From NCBI GenBank assembly GCA_028284125.1, contig JANQSI010000008.1:372001-436000 (forward strand): DNA of 64,000 nt, written 5' to 3'. A program made the translations under genes and the position numbers. Each line of letters opens with the position of its first letter. The first letter of the stretch is position 1. The notes under the pieces are model-generated. The model did no database searches and had not been told where the DNA came from. It saw only the letters and a list, made by a program, of their open reading frames with translations. Below, in pieces: positions 8,887 to 18,218 of the stretch. This DNA comes from Cyclobacteriaceae bacterium. Its GTDB lineage: Bacteria; Bacteroidota; Bacteroidia; Cytophagales; Cyclobacteriaceae.

Positions 8887-9113
8887 TTTGAGCTTAGGAT
8901 TATGAATACAATTATACAAAAACCCAAAGCACATATATAAATAAGTGTAAGGTTGTCTACCAATTGTCGACTAATGACCTTCTAAAATCGCTCTTTAACG
9001 TGCTCAATATCAGTTTCAGCAGTTTTTTCAAGAAAAATTGACTCTCGATTAAACCTTTTTAAATCACCTCAGTCAAAGGAGCCAAACACAATAAAAAAAC
9101 GAATCGAAATATT

Positions 9114-9941
9114 ATGAAAAAGTTATTTATTCTAACCGCTCTTTCTGCTTTTATCCTTAGCTCATGTAGCGACAGTGATTCAAATCTGGATGAAGATATA
9201 CTAGAGCAATTAGACGTGGACTCTGAAGCAGCTTTGGAGTCAAACTTTGAAGATGTAGACGTTGTGGTTGAAGCTGGAATGCTTGAACTAGATGCCGGCA
9301 GGGTACAAAGAGATGTTCTTCTTGAGTGTGCTACGGTAGTAAAGGATGAGGAAAATAAAACTATCACCATTACTTATCCAGCAGAAGGATGTACTGGGCC
9401 AAGAGGAAGAGTGAGAAAAGGAACAATCACTATTGAGTATAATGAAAGGAGATTGATCCCAGGTGCGTTTCGTAGGATATCGTTTGTGGATTTCTTTATC
9501 GATGATGTACAAATAGAAGGAACACGAACAACTACTAATACTTCAGAAGAGACAAGTGATAGTCCGGAATTTACTGTCGAGTTGGTCGGAGGGAAACTGA
9601 CATTCCCTGATGAAACATTCGCGACCAGAGATGCAAATCACGTTCGGACTTGGGTAAGAGCAAACAATCCGTTGGAAGATTCTTCGGAAGTGACTGGTGG
9701 AGCAAATGGACAAAGAAGAGATGGTGTAAACTATGAAATTGAAATATTGGAGCGATTGGTTTACAAGAGATCATGCAGATTGGAAGGAGTATTTATTCCA
9801 GTGCAAGGAATTAAGCAAATCACTTCGGGTGACAATGTAGCAGTGATTGATTTTGGAGATGGAAGATGTGATAATCTGGTAACTATCACTGTTAATGGAG
9901 GCGAAGCGGTCACTAAAGAGATCAATCATCGCGGAAGATAA
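9114..9941 (+). CDS. Exported lipoprotein, function unknown
   Basis: A 275-residue lipoprotein: a short basic start, a hydrophobic stretch and the lipobox LSSC with Cys at residue 18, followed by a very acidic segment (DSDSNLDEDILEQLDVDSE). The acidic residues just after the lipid-anchored cysteine resemble the Bacteroidota lipoprotein export signal for the cell surface. The rest is beta-rich, with a TITITYPAEGC segment followed by RGRVRKGTITIEY, a repeated pattern seen in uncharacterised Cytophagales lipoproteins. It stands alone on the plus strand with a terminator behind it. The function is unknown. Confidence 0.7.
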   Translation: MKKLFILTALSAFILSSCSDSDSNLDEDILEQLDVDSEAALESNFEDVDVVVEAGMLELDAGRVQRDVLLECATVVKDEENKTITITYPAEGCTGPRGRVRKGTITIEYNERRLIPGAFRRISFVDFFIDDVQIEGTRTTTNTSEETSDSPEFTVELVGGKLTFPDETFATRDANHVRTWVRANNPLEDSSEVTGGANGQRRDGVNYEIEILERLVYKRSCRLEGVFIPVQGIKQITSGDNVAVIDFGDGRCDNLVTITVNGGEAVTKEINHRGR

Positions 9942-9971
9942 TCTCTTAGGTTAATTTCAGGTAGGTAAAAG

Positions 9972-10007
9972 CCCCTCGATTTCCGAACGGAGATTGCAGG
10001 GGTTTTT
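9972..10007. terminator. Shared intrinsic terminator between convergent genes
   Basis: Stem CCCCT / AGGGG with a long loop, followed by TTTTT on the plus strand and CTTTT on the minus strand. It lies between the lipoprotein gene and the convergent DUF4159 gene and could serve both. Confidence 0.6.
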
Positions 10008-10663
10008 CAATTTACCTCAGTAAAGACATAAGCTATAATATTGGCTCCCATTCTCAAGGCCTCTTGTCGCAATTCTTCCGGATCATTATAAATGGCCTGA
10101 TCTTCCCAGCCATTTCCAAGATCACTCTCATAGGAGTAAAAACAAACAAGTTTCCCTTCGTGGATGATTCCGAATCCTTGGGGAGGTTTACCATCGTGTT
10201 GATGGATTTTCGGAAGGCCCTCTTCAAATTGGAATTTTTTACTATAGATTGGGTGATCAAAAGGAATTTCAACAAAATCAAGTTCCGGAAATACCTTTTT
10301 CATTTCTATACGAATGAACGGGTCCAGGCCATAGTTATCATCGATGTGAAGAAAACCGCCAGCAATCAAATAGCTTCTTAGATTATCGGCTTGAGATTGC
10401 GTGAAGACCACATTTCCATGACCTGTCATGTATACATAGGGATACAGAAAAAGATCAGGGCTTCCGACTTCAACAATATCTTCATTTTCATCAATATTCG
10501 TATTGAGATTGTCATTGCAGAATTGAATCAAGTTTGGGAGTGCTGTTTTGTTTGCATACCAATCTCCTCCACCATCGTATTTGAGTTTTGCGATTTTTAG
10601 AGGCTGAGCTGTCAAAGTAAACACAGCCACCAAGACGGAAAATGTCAGAATATTTTTTAGCAT
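10007..10663 (-). CDS. DUF4159 domain protein, exported
   Basis: A 218-residue protein with a signal peptide (MLKNILTFSVLVAVFTLTAQ) and one DUF4159 domain. Diagnostic segments are KLKYDGGGDWY, a VYMTGHG strand-turn, GGFLHIDDNYG, and FDHPIYSKKF. The fold is related to class I glutamine amidotransferases or ThuA-like proteins, but the catalytic triad of amidotransferases is not evident. DUF4159 proteins are widespread in Bacteroidota, often near MoxR/vWA genes, which are not seen here. The chosen Met gives a normal signal peptide, while an upstream Met 54 bases earlier would add a basic extension. Confidence 0.78.
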   Translation of the reverse strand: MLKNILTFSVLVAVFTLTAQPLKIAKLKYDGGGDWYANKTALPNLIQFCNDNLNTNIDENEDIVEVGSPDLFLYPYVYMTGHGNVVFTQSQADNLRSYLIAGGFLHIDDNYGLDPFIRIEMKKVFPELDFVEIPFDHPIYSKKFQFEEGLPKIHQHDGKPPQGFGIIHEGKLVCFYSYESDLGNGWEDQAIYNDPEELRQEALRMGANIIAYVFTEVN

Positions 10664-10717
10664 AAAGGATGTATACCTCAAAAATAGAAAATTGTTCTGC
10701 TTAAAGATTTTGCGCAA

Positions 10718-11039
10718 GAGACTTATTGATTTTGCTCACAAAGAAAAGTACTAACAAATAGCAGCATTTGCTTTCTGAGGTCGTTATTCTGTAAGTCCAA
10801 TATTAAGCATTTTACTTAGCTTAATCTGAGAAAAACTACCATACATGGAAAATGTCGAAATGAGTACTTTGTCAAAATATTTAAGACCAAGATCTTATTT
10901 GACCGCTATTAACCTAGAAATCAATAATTAACTAAATCGCCAGGCCATAGAATAACCAAATTTGTAACCAATCATTTCTCTCCTTAGGACCCATGGATTA
11001 TCTAACAAAGAAATTAGGTGATTCACATGATGTCTAATT
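10718..11039. other. Intergenic stretch without a supported gene
   Basis: AT-rich DNA between the divergent DUF4159 and guaA units. A 28-codon frame (plus strand, 10845-10931) is present but has no features that mark a real gene. No repeat, tRNA or known riboswitch was recognised. Confidence 0.5.
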
Positions 11040-11077
11040 AGAATAATCTCGTAATTGTTTTATCGACCAGTAGTATG

Positions 11078-11209
11078 AAGGGGGGATTGCCATTAGGCAG
11101 TCCCGGCCTTTGGTCATAAGTGCAGAAATGAAGAAAAATATTTCACAAGTCCGGTTTTATCCCGGCAAGATTAGGGTGATAGGGCTACAAAAAGTTGTGG
11201 CCCTTTTTT
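11078..11209 (+). ncRNA. Candidate structured small RNA or leader before guaA
   Basis: About 130 bases that can fold into several stems: GGGATTGCC / GGCAGTCCC with an ATTA loop (9 bp, one G-U), a GGCC-TTT-GGTC mini-hairpin, GAAAT / ATTTC, a CCGG / CCGG pair, and finally a strong intrinsic terminator. Because a promoter lies after the terminator and before guaA, the segment is probably an independent small RNA rather than an attenuator. It was not matched to any known class by eye. A divergent 6S-like RNA cannot be excluded. Confidence 0.4.
11182..11209 (+). terminator. Strong intrinsic terminator upstream of guaA
   Basis: GGGCTACAA / TTGTGGCCC (9 bp, one G-U) with an AAAG loop followed by six T. 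It ends whatever is transcribed from the upstream intergenic region, 38 bases before the guaA start. Confidence 0.85.
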
Positions 11210-11210
11210 C

Positions 11211-11243
11211 TTTGAAAAATCTCAACCAATGCCTGTAATTTTG
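11211..11243 (+). promoter_or_regulatory. guaA promoter (TTTG, 21 bases, TAATTTTG)
   Basis: Both Bacteroidota promoter boxes are present: TTTG at 11211-11214 and a perfect -7 box TAATTTTG at 11236-11243, spaced 21 bases. The -7 box ends four bases before the guaA ATG, so transcription should begin at or within a few bases of the start codon. Confidence 0.6.
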
Positions 11244-11247
11244 CGCG

Positions 11248-12771
11248 ATGCAAGACAAGATCCTTATCCTGGACTTTGGTTCTCAATACACACAACTGAT
11301 TGGTAGAAGAGTCCGAGAACTAAATGTCTATTGTGAAATTCATCCGTTCAATCATTTTGAAATAACACCGGAAACCAAAGGTATCATCTTGTCGGGTGGT
11401 CCGTGCTCAGTTTTAGATGACGGTTCACCAGATGTTGATTTTAGTGAATTCGGCAATCTTCCTGTTTTGGGTATTTGTTATGGGGCTCAACTATTAGTTA
11501 AAAACAATGGCGGCACAGTTGCGAAATCCGATCATAGAGAATACGGGCGAGCCAACCTAAGTGAAGTCGATACGCATTATGAGTTGTTAAAGGAGGTTGA
11601 AGTTGATACACAAGTTTGGATGTCTCATGCAGATACCATTACAGAACTTCCTGAAAATTTTGAGCTCATAACCAAAACAGAAACTATTCCAGTTGGTGGA
11701 TTCAAAATTGCTGGAAAAGAAACGTATGGAATCCAGTTCCATCCCGAAGTGACTCACACGATTCAAGGAAAAAATGTATTGCGGAATTTCGTGGTACATA
11801 TCTGCGGCGCAAATCAGGATTGGACTCCAGATATTTTCGTGGAGGATACCGTTCAAAAGTTGAAAGATAAGCTTGGTGATGACAAAGTAGTTCTTGGTCT
11901 GTCCGGAGGTGTAGATTCATCTGTAGCAGCGATGCTGATTCATCAAGCAATCGGAAAAAATCTCTACTGTATTTTCGTCGACAATGGTCTTTTGAGAAAG
12001 AACGAATTTGAAGATGTACTTAAATCCTATGAAGGACTGGGCTTGAATGTCAAGGGAGTCGACGCGAAAGATCGGTTTTACAAAGAGCTAGGAGGAGAGA
12101 AAGATCCAGAAGGAAAGCGAAAGATCATTGGTCGAGTCTTTATTGAGGTTTTTGATGAAGAGGCTCATAAAATTGAAAATGTGAAATGGTTGGGTCAAGG
12201 GACTATTTACCCGGACGTAATTGAATCGGTTTCAGTAAATGGCCCTTCGGTCACTATCAAATCACATCACAACGTAGGTGGATTACCGGAGAAAATGAAG
12301 TTGAAAGTGGTGGAGCCACTCAATACACTTTTTAAAGACGAAGTTCGAAGGGTTGGTAAGACACTCAATATTCCAGATTTCATCTTAGGACGACACCCAT
12401 TCCCAGGTCCGGGATTTGGCATCCGAATTTTAAGTGATATCACACCCGAGAAAGTAAGGATCTTGCAAGAAGTAGATCATATTTTTATCAATGGCCTCAA
12501 GTCTGAAGGTCTTTATGATGAGGTTTGGCAGGCTGGAGCAATGCTACTACCTGTTCAATCGGTGGGCGTGATGGGAGACGAAAGAACCTATGAAAATGTA
12601 GTTGCTTTGAGAGCGGTTGCAAGCCTTGACGGAATGACTGCCGATTGGGTTCATCTTCCTTACGAATTTTTAGGAAGAATTTCCAACAATATCATCAATA
12701 AAGTAAAAGGGGTGAATAGGGTCGTTTATGACATCAGTTCAAAACCTCCTGCTACAATTGAGTGGGAATAA
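11248..12771 (+). CDS. guaA: GMP synthase (glutamine-hydrolysing)
   Basis: A 507-residue cytoplasmic enzyme that converts XMP to GMP using ATP and glutamine, the last step of de novo GMP synthesis. The N-terminal glutaminase domain (about 1-190) has the nucleophile Cys in LGICYGAQ and the His-Glu pair in [10 protein letters not shown]. The ATP-pyrophosphatase domain (about 205-380) has the P-loop [11 protein letters not shown]. The C-terminal dimerisation domain ends with the conserved PPATIEWE. Length and motifs are normal. The start [13 protein letters not shown] is the canonical one for the family, which makes the promoter position just in front of it notable. Confidence 0.97.
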   Translation: MQDKILILDFGSQYTQLIGRRVRELNVYCEIHPFNHFEITPETKGIILSGGPCSVLDDGSPDVDFSEFGNLPVLGICYGAQLLVKNNGGTVAKSDHREYGRANLSEVDTHYELLKEVEVDTQVWMSHADTITELPENFELITKTETIPVGGFKIAGKETYGIQFHPEVTHTIQGKNVLRNFVVHICGANQDWTPDIFVEDTVQKLKDKLGDDKVVLGLSGGVDSSVAAMLIHQAIGKNLYCIFVDNGLLRKNEFEDVLKSYEGLGLNVKGVDAKDRFYKELGGEKDPEGKRKIIGRVFIEVFDEEAHKIENVKWLGQGTIYPDVIESVSVNGPSVTIKSHHNVGGLPEKMKLKVVEPLNTLFKDEVRRVGKTLNIPDFILGRHPFPGPGFGIRILSDITPEKVRILQEVDHIFINGLKSEGLYDEVWQAGAMLLPVQSVGVMGDERTYENVVALRAVASLDGMTADWVHLPYEFLGRISNNIINKVKGVNRVVYDISSKPPATIEWE

Positions 12772-12774
12772 AAT

Positions 12775-12897
12775 AATTGAGAATTAATAATTTAAAATTG
12801 ATAATGATTCGGTTGATTGACATTCCATGCCTTGTTGAAAGAGATTACAATTATTCCCGATTTTTAATTCTTAATTTTTAATTTTCAATTCTCAATT
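12775..12897. repeat. AT-rich inverted repeat element
   Basis: Two AT-rich arms in inverted orientation: AATTGAGAATT at 12775-12785 and its exact complement at 12887-12897, each extended by imperfect AATT/TTAATT units, with about 55 unique bases between. Similar AATTGAGAATTAA-type arms occur as dispersed, non-coding elements in many Bacteroidota. The right arm ends 12 bases before the next gene's GTG start. Confidence 0.55.
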
Positions 12898-12909
12898 TAG
12901 AAACCAGCT

Positions 12910-14724
12910 GTGCACAAACTATCCGTCATCATCATCCTTTTATCATTCTGTACAGCATTTAGCCAGGGCAACCAAGCAGAGTACTTAGAAGCAAAGCGGC
13001 AATTTGGACTAAAAAACTATCGTAATTCGATGGGTGGTTTTCAAAGCCTGACCAACGATCCCGTTTTCGGAGCTTATGCTTCTTTTTATTATGGACTTTC
13101 TGCTTACCACCAGGAAGTACCACAGGCTGCTTTGAGCATGTGGAAACAAATCTTACAGAAGTATCCTGATTGGGACCAGAAAACGGAAGTCATTTTCTGG
13201 ATTTCAAAACTCTCCTTTGAGAAGAGTCGCTACCTGGATGGAGTCAAATATGCAGAAATGCTGCCATCGGAACTCAAGAGTTCTGTGATGCAAACTGCCA
13301 TGAATAACCTTGACCTGGAAGAGCTCGATCGACTTTACAATTCCAATCAGGAAAATGAATTGCTAGCCATTCTTTATTTCCAAGCGTTGACCAATCAACC
13401 TTACGAAGAAAGAGACCATCAACAGCTGCTTGCTTTATCGGAGAAATTCAACTTTGATGTGGAGCAATTCTTAGTGGATATGCCGAAGATTGAAAAGGAG
13501 AAATATGGAATTGCGCTGGTTCTCCCATTCATGTTCGATTCACTTCAAAACCCTCAATCTGTCATACGAAACAGGATAATTTTTGATCTCTATCAAGGAA
13601 TGACGCTTGCCAAAGATTCACTGGAAAAAGAAGGCGTTTCGTTAGAGTTCTTTCCATTTGACACAAAAAAAATAGGTTTCTATGCGGGCAAAATAGTGAG
13701 AGATAGCCTTTTGAATGATGCCGACCTTATTATTGGTCCATTGTATCAGGAGCCAAATCAAATCGTCAAGTCTTTCTCCATTCAGAAGGAAATACCCATG
13801 ATAAATCCACTTTCTTCAAATGGAGGTATTATTTCGGACAATAGATTGGGTTATCTGTTTAAGCCTTCTTATGAGACACAGGGACGTAAAGCAGGGGAAT
13901 ATGCAGTAAAGAAATTCACGAAGAACAAGAATGCGATGATCCTGTATGAAACTCCTCGAGATCAGGTGATAGCAGAAGAATATAAGAAAGTCCTCGAAGC
14001 TGACAGTTTCAATATTGTGCTGTTTGATCAGTTCGATAAAGACATGGCACTTCAAATGCAGGTGGATTTCACGGATCAATATGAAGAAGTGTTAGACACA
14101 CTTTCACAAGAAGAAATTGATTCCATCACTTTACTGCCTAATAGGTTTGTTCGGAACCGAGTGAAAAAAGACTCACTCACAGGGCGCCCAATTCGGAATT
14201 TGGATGGGGAAGATGAGCTAGAGTATTATGAAATGAAATTCACTATCCCTCTGGATACGATTGGACATATTTTTGCTGCCACTTCCAATAACCTTCTTGC
14301 CAACAATATCATTAGCCTGACCGATGTTCGAGGAGACAGTATAGGAATTGTGGGCTATAGCAACTGGCTTGATTTCAGGTTGGTTTCTTACAGTCAGCTT
14401 GAACGATTAAACGTGTCCCTGATCCATACTTCATTTTTCAACGAACTAGAGGCAGATAGTGTGGCTGAAAGAATAAGGAAAAAATACTGGACCGAACCAA
14501 CCGAATATCACTACATGGGTTTTGAGATCATCATGCAGGTTGGAAACATGTTTAAAGAACATGGGAAATTTTTCCAGAGAGGACTTGTAGCAGGAAGATT
14601 TCGCGAAGGATACTTGATGGAAGGTCTTTCTTTTGAATCTTACAAGGACAATCAAGTAGTTCCCATTGTCACCATACAAGATTTGAACATAGTCGTTCAA
14701 AACAGTTATACGAATGAAAATTGA
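12910..14724 (+). CDS. TPR plus type-1 periplasmic-binding-like protein
   Basis: A 604-residue exported protein. It has a signal peptide ending near AFSQG, a helical TPR-like region (about residues 20-190), and then a periplasmic-binding type-1 fold (about 200-600) with [26 protein letters not shown] and [11 protein letters not shown]. The layout resembles LpoA-like or branched-chain amino-acid-binding proteins; Bacteroidota versions are annotated as ABC substrate-binding proteins, though no transporter genes are nearby. The start is GTG, placed just after an inverted repeat. The 3' end overlaps hemL by 11 bases, so the two are likely translationally coupled. Confidence 0.8.
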   Translation: MHKLSVIIILLSFCTAFSQGNQAEYLEAKRQFGLKNYRNSMGGFQSLTNDPVFGAYASFYYGLSAYHQEVPQAALSMWKQILQKYPDWDQKTEVIFWISKLSFEKSRYLDGVKYAEMLPSELKSSVMQTAMNNLDLEELDRLYNSNQENELLAILYFQALTNQPYEERDHQQLLALSEKFNFDVEQFLVDMPKIEKEKYGIALVLPFMFDSLQNPQSVIRNRIIFDLYQGMTLAKDSLEKEGVSLEFFPFDTKKIGFYAGKIVRDSLLNDADLIIGPLYQEPNQIVKSFSIQKEIPMINPLSSNGGIISDNRLGYLFKPSYETQGRKAGEYAVKKFTKNKNAMILYETPRDQVIAEEYKKVLEADSFNIVLFDQFDKDMALQMQVDFTDQYEEVLDTLSQEEIDSITLLPNRFVRNRVKKDSLTGRPIRNLDGEDELEYYEMKFTIPLDTIGHIFAATSNNLLANNIISLTDVRGDSIGIVGYSNWLDFRLVSYSQLERLNVSLIHTSFFNELEADSVAERIRKKYWTEPTEYHYMGFEIIMQVGNMFKEHGKFFQRGLVAGRFREGYLMEGLSFESYKDNQVVPIVTIQDLNIVVQNSYTNEN

Positions 14725-16000
14725 TACTAGTAAAGAGCTTTTTGAAAAAGCCAAACACTTTATTCCAGGTGGAGTGAATTCACCAGTACGTGCCTTCAAG
14801 GCAGTGGGTGGTGATCCTTTATTCATTAAAAAAGCGAAAGGAGCTTACCTGTATGATGAGGATGACAACCAATTCATAGACCTGATCGATTCATGGGGAC
14901 CAATGATCCTTGGTCATGCTCATTCGGTGATCGAGGAGGAGATTCTTAGAGCGGTTAAAGATTCTCCATCATTTGGAGCTCCGTCCAGAAGAGAAGTTGA
15001 GATAGCAGAACTCATCGTAAGTATGATTCCTTCGGTGGAAAAGGTCAGAATGGTGAATTCTGGAACGGAGGCTACTATGTCTGCCATCAGATTGGCTCGG
15101 GGATTTACGAAAAGAGACAAGATCTTAAAATTTGAAGGGTGCTATCATGGTCATGGAGATTCCTTTTTGATTGCTGCAGGTAGTGGAGCGATCACGATGG
15201 GAACCCCGGATAGTCCAGGTGTAACAGAAGGAACCGCAAAGGATACGCTTCTGGCACCTTTCAATGATTTGGAAAAAGTAAAAGAGCTTATCGAAGCTAA
15301 TCCTAATGAGATTGCTGCTATCATCCTTGAGCCGGTAGCGGGAAATATGGGTTGTGTAATTCCAGGAGAAGGATTCCTTGAGGGGTTAAGAAAACTGTGC
15401 GACGAAAATGGTATTGTCTTAATTTTTGATGAAGTAATGACCGGTTTTCGCTTGGCTAAGGGAGGTGCACAAGAAGTGTTTAATATCCAACCAGATCTAA
15501 CCACACTTGGAAAAATCATTGGAGGGGGAATGCCAGTGGGAGCTTACGGTGGCAAGAAAGAAATTATGGATTTCGTTTCCCCTGAAGGTCCCGTTTACCA
15601 GGCGGGCACACTTTCAGGAAACCCAGTTGCAATGGCGGCAGGATTAGCACAACTCCATTACCTCAATACGCATCCTGAGATTTACGCTCAACTGGAAGCT
15701 ACCACCAATCAAATCGTAGATGGCTACCAATCGGTTTTGGAAAAGAACAATCTGAATTATACCATGAACAAAATTGGAAGCATGTTCAGCTTGTTTTTCA
15801 CCAACATTCAAGTAACCGATTTTGCTTCCGCAAAGAGCTGCGATACTGAAAAATTTGGACGATACTTCAGGTCTATGTTAGAAAGTGGTATCTATTTAGC
15901 GCCATCCCAATTCGAAGCATTATTTATTTCTGCAGCTATTGGAGAAAAAGAGGTGGAAAGAATCGCAAGTAGTTTCGAGAGCTTTGCTGCCGGACAGTGA
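14714..16000 (+). CDS. hemL: Glutamate-1-semialdehyde 2,1-aminomutase
   Basis: A 428-residue PLP enzyme that converts glutamate-1-semialdehyde to 5-aminolevulinate, the committed precursor of haem through the C5 pathway. Family landmarks are all visible: [13 protein letters not shown] near the N terminus, [37 protein letters not shown], and the PLP-lysine in [18 protein letters not shown]. Length is normal. The gene overlaps the upstream periplasmic-binding-like gene and converges with thrC, with 11 bases between the two stops. Confidence 0.96.
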   Translation: MKIDTSKELFEKAKHFIPGGVNSPVRAFKAVGGDPLFIKKAKGAYLYDEDDNQFIDLIDSWGPMILGHAHSVIEEEILRAVKDSPSFGAPSRREVEIAELIVSMIPSVEKVRMVNSGTEATMSAIRLARGFTKRDKILKFEGCYHGHGDSFLIAAGSGAITMGTPDSPGVTEGTAKDTLLAPFNDLEKVKELIEANPNEIAAIILEPVAGNMGCVIPGEGFLEGLRKLCDENGIVLIFDEVMTGFRLAKGGAQEVFNIQPDLTTLGKIIGGGMPVGAYGGKKEIMDFVSPEGPVYQAGTLSGNPVAMAAGLAQLHYLNTHPEIYAQLEATTNQIVDGYQSVLEKNNLNYTMNKIGSMFSLFFTNIQVTDFASAKSCDTEKFGRYFRSMLESGIYLAPSQFEALFISAAIGEKEVERIASSFESFAAGQ

Positions 16001-16011
16001 TCGGCAATTGA

Positions 16012-17301
16012 TCAATTCTTCAATAAATAAGACTTGAAATCATCAAAAGAATTGGAGATCGAAGTATAAACGGATTCTTTGTTTTCCATTTCTGCAATTT
16101 TCGAATTGAAATCTAATTCTCCTGGAATCGCTTTTTCAACAACGTCCATAAACTTTACAGGATGAGCTGTTTCTAGAAAGATCCCCGTTGCGTCTTCATT
16201 CAGTTGATCTTTCAGCGCTTGAAACCCAATGGCCCCATGTGGATCCAAAACATAGCCAGTGGATTTGTAGCATTCGGCCATCGTTTCCAGAATTTTCGGA
16301 TCAGAGAGCGAGAAACCTGAAATAAGTGATCTCATGTTCTCAACACTTCCCTCAAAGTATTCTTGCATTCGCACGAAATTGCTAGGAGCACCTACATCCA
16401 TTGCATTTGCGTAAGTTTCGATGGAAGGCTTGGGTTTGTATAGTCCGGTTTCTAAATAGTTTGGAACAATTTCATTGGCATTGCTTGCAGCAATAAATCG
16501 AGAAATCGGTAATCCCATCCTTTTGGAAAAAAGACCAGCTGAAAGATTTCCGTAATTCCCTGACGGAACAGAGACCACCACATTGTCCCATCTCTCCAAC
16601 TGCTGAAATGCATAGAAATAGTAGAACATTTGCGGGATCAGTCTCGCGATATTGATTGAGTTCGCTGAGGAGAGAGATAATTGCGAATTGAGTTCTTTGT
16701 CTAAAAAAGCTGTCTTGACTAGTTGTTGACAATCGTCGAACGTACCATCAACCTCCAATGCTGAAATATTTCCGCCCCAGGTAGTCAACTGTTTTTGCTG
16801 GAGATCACTTACCTTATTTTTTGGATATAAAACAGTGACTTTTACTCCATCAATGCCATGAAAACCAGCTGCCACCGCACCGCCAGTGTCACCTGAGGTT
16901 GCTACTAAAATAGTTACTTCTTGCTTTTCTTCGTTTAAGAAATGGCGCATGCATCTTGATAGGAATCGTGCACCTAAATCTTTGAATGCCCAGGTTGGTC
17001 CATGAAATAATTCCAGCGAATGAATTTGACCGATGACTTGAACTAGGGGGAAATTGAAATTGACCGTTTCATTAATGATTGACTTCAAGTCGGGCTCAGC
17101 TATTTCATCATCAATAAATCTTCTGGCAATCTCAAAGCCTATTTGCTGTCTCGATAGTGATTTTAATTCATCAAAAAAATCAGCACTAAAGGATGGAATG
17201 GACTCAGGATAATACAGACCATTATCTGGAGGCAAGCTATTAAATATGGCCTCTTTAAATGAAACTCGATGAGATCGATCGTTGGTGCTGAAGAATTTCA
17301 A
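16012..17301 (-). CDS. thrC: Threonine synthase
   Basis: A 429-residue PLP enzyme that converts O-phosphohomoserine to threonine. It shows the N-terminal YYPESIPSF segment, the PLP-lysine motif HGPTWAFKDLGARF, the VATSGDTGGAV phosphate-binding loop and VVSVPSGNYGNLSAG. It is the last gene of a compact thrA-thrB-thrC unit and overlaps thrB by four bases (ATGA), which suggests coupled translation. Confidence 0.96.
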   Translation of the reverse strand: MKFFSTNDRSHRVSFKEAIFNSLPPDNGLYYPESIPSFSADFFDELKSLSRQQIGFEIARRFIDDEIAEPDLKSIINETVNFNFPLVQVIGQIHSLELFHGPTWAFKDLGARFLSRCMRHFLNEEKQEVTILVATSGDTGGAVAAGFHGIDGVKVTVLYPKNKVSDLQQKQLTTWGGNISALEVDGTFDDCQQLVKTAFLDKELNSQLSLSSANSINIARLIPQMFYYFYAFQQLERWDNVVVSVPSGNYGNLSAGLFSKRMGLPISRFIAASNANEIVPNYLETGLYKPKPSIETYANAMDVGAPSNFVRMQEYFEGSVENMRSLISGFSLSDPKILETMAECYKSTGYVLDPHGAIGFQALKDQLNEDATGIFLETAHPVKFMDVVEKAIPGELDFNSKIAEMENKESVYTSISNSFDDFKSYLLKN

Positions 17302-18218
17302 AGGATGTGAGCCCCTTGGGTGTTTATTTTTGATACAAAACTTAAAACTTCAATGCCATTTTTCTCATAAACGCTATGGCATGAAGACCTGATTTTTTCT
17401 GCAGTTTCTGAATCATTAGCAAAAGCAAATGTGGTTGGACCAGAACCTGAAATGGTAAAGCCGATGGCTCTATTTTTCATGGCTGCTTCTTCGACTTCAT
17501 CATAATGCGGAATTAGTTTTTTCCGAACGGGGACAGCCACTGAATCTGTTAGCGATCTTCCAATACGATCAAAATCATTACTCATGAGACCACTAATTAG
17601 ACCAGCCATGTTTCCCCACTGCTGAATTCCATCCTTTAAACTGATTTCTGTTGGAAGTATTTTTTTGGCGTATTCGGTTTTCACTTCAACCTTTGGATAA
17701 ATAACAACAGTCAAAAGTTCTTCCGGAAACGGGATTGTGAAAATGTCCAACGGATTATAACTTCTAATGATTGTGAAGCCACCAAGCATGGACGGAGCTA
17801 CGTTATCTGCATGCGCTTGTCCTGAACTTGAACGCTCGCCTTCCATCGCAAAAGGCACTAGTTCTTTTCTTGAAAAAGGTTTGTTTAAGAGTTCATTTAC
17901 CGCATAAACTGCTCCGACGGAACTACAGGCGCTAGAACCTAAACCACTGCCTGGAGGAATGCTTTTCTTGATAGAAATATTAAAACCTTTATTCTCGTCT
18001 AGAGCATTTAAAAGTGCTTGAATAGCAACTGTTGCTACGTTTTTTTCTGTATTAATCGGTAAATCTGCTCCAGTTATTTCTTTAATAACCAAGCTGGAAT
18101 CGTTTCTTCGAGACACAAGAACTTCATCGCCAAGACCCTCTAATGGGAATCCAAGAACATCGTATCCACATCCGACATTGGAAATTGTATTTGGCGCAAA
18201 AACTCTTACCTCGTTCAT
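17298..18218 (-). CDS. thrB: Homoserine kinase
   Basis: A 306-residue GHMP-family kinase that phosphorylates homoserine with ATP. Motif 1 (APNTISNVGCGYDVLGF), the ATP-binding glycine/serine loop (IPPGSGLGSSACS) and motif 3 (AIGFTISGSGPTTFAF) are all intact. It starts directly at the thrA stop (no gap) and overlaps thrC, so the three proteins should be made from one transcript. The start at MNEVRVFAPN is the standard N terminus. Confidence 0.96.
   Translation of the reverse strand: MNEVRVFAPNTISNVGCGYDVLGFPLEGLGDEVLVSRRNDSSLVIKEITGADLPINTEKNVATVAIQALLNALDENKGFNISIKKSIPPGSGLGSSACSSVGAVYAVNELLNKPFSRKELVPFAMEGERSSSGQAHADNVAPSMLGGFTIIRSYNPLDIFTIPFPEELLTVVIYPKVEVKTEYAKKILPTEISLKDGIQQWGNMAGLISGLMSNDFDRIGRSLTDSVAVPVRKKLIPHYDEVEEAAMKNRAIGFTISGSGPTTFAFANDSETAEKIRSSCHSVYEKNGIEVLSFVSKINTQGAHIL

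Noticed and set aside
10845-10931. 28-codon frame upstream of guaA
   Set aside because: Short, no signal or domain features, and the codons look random; kept only as a note in the gap entry.
15998-16014. Palindrome TGATC...GATCA at the hemL/thrC junction
   Set aside because: Only five bases per arm, no T run, and it overlaps the stop codons.
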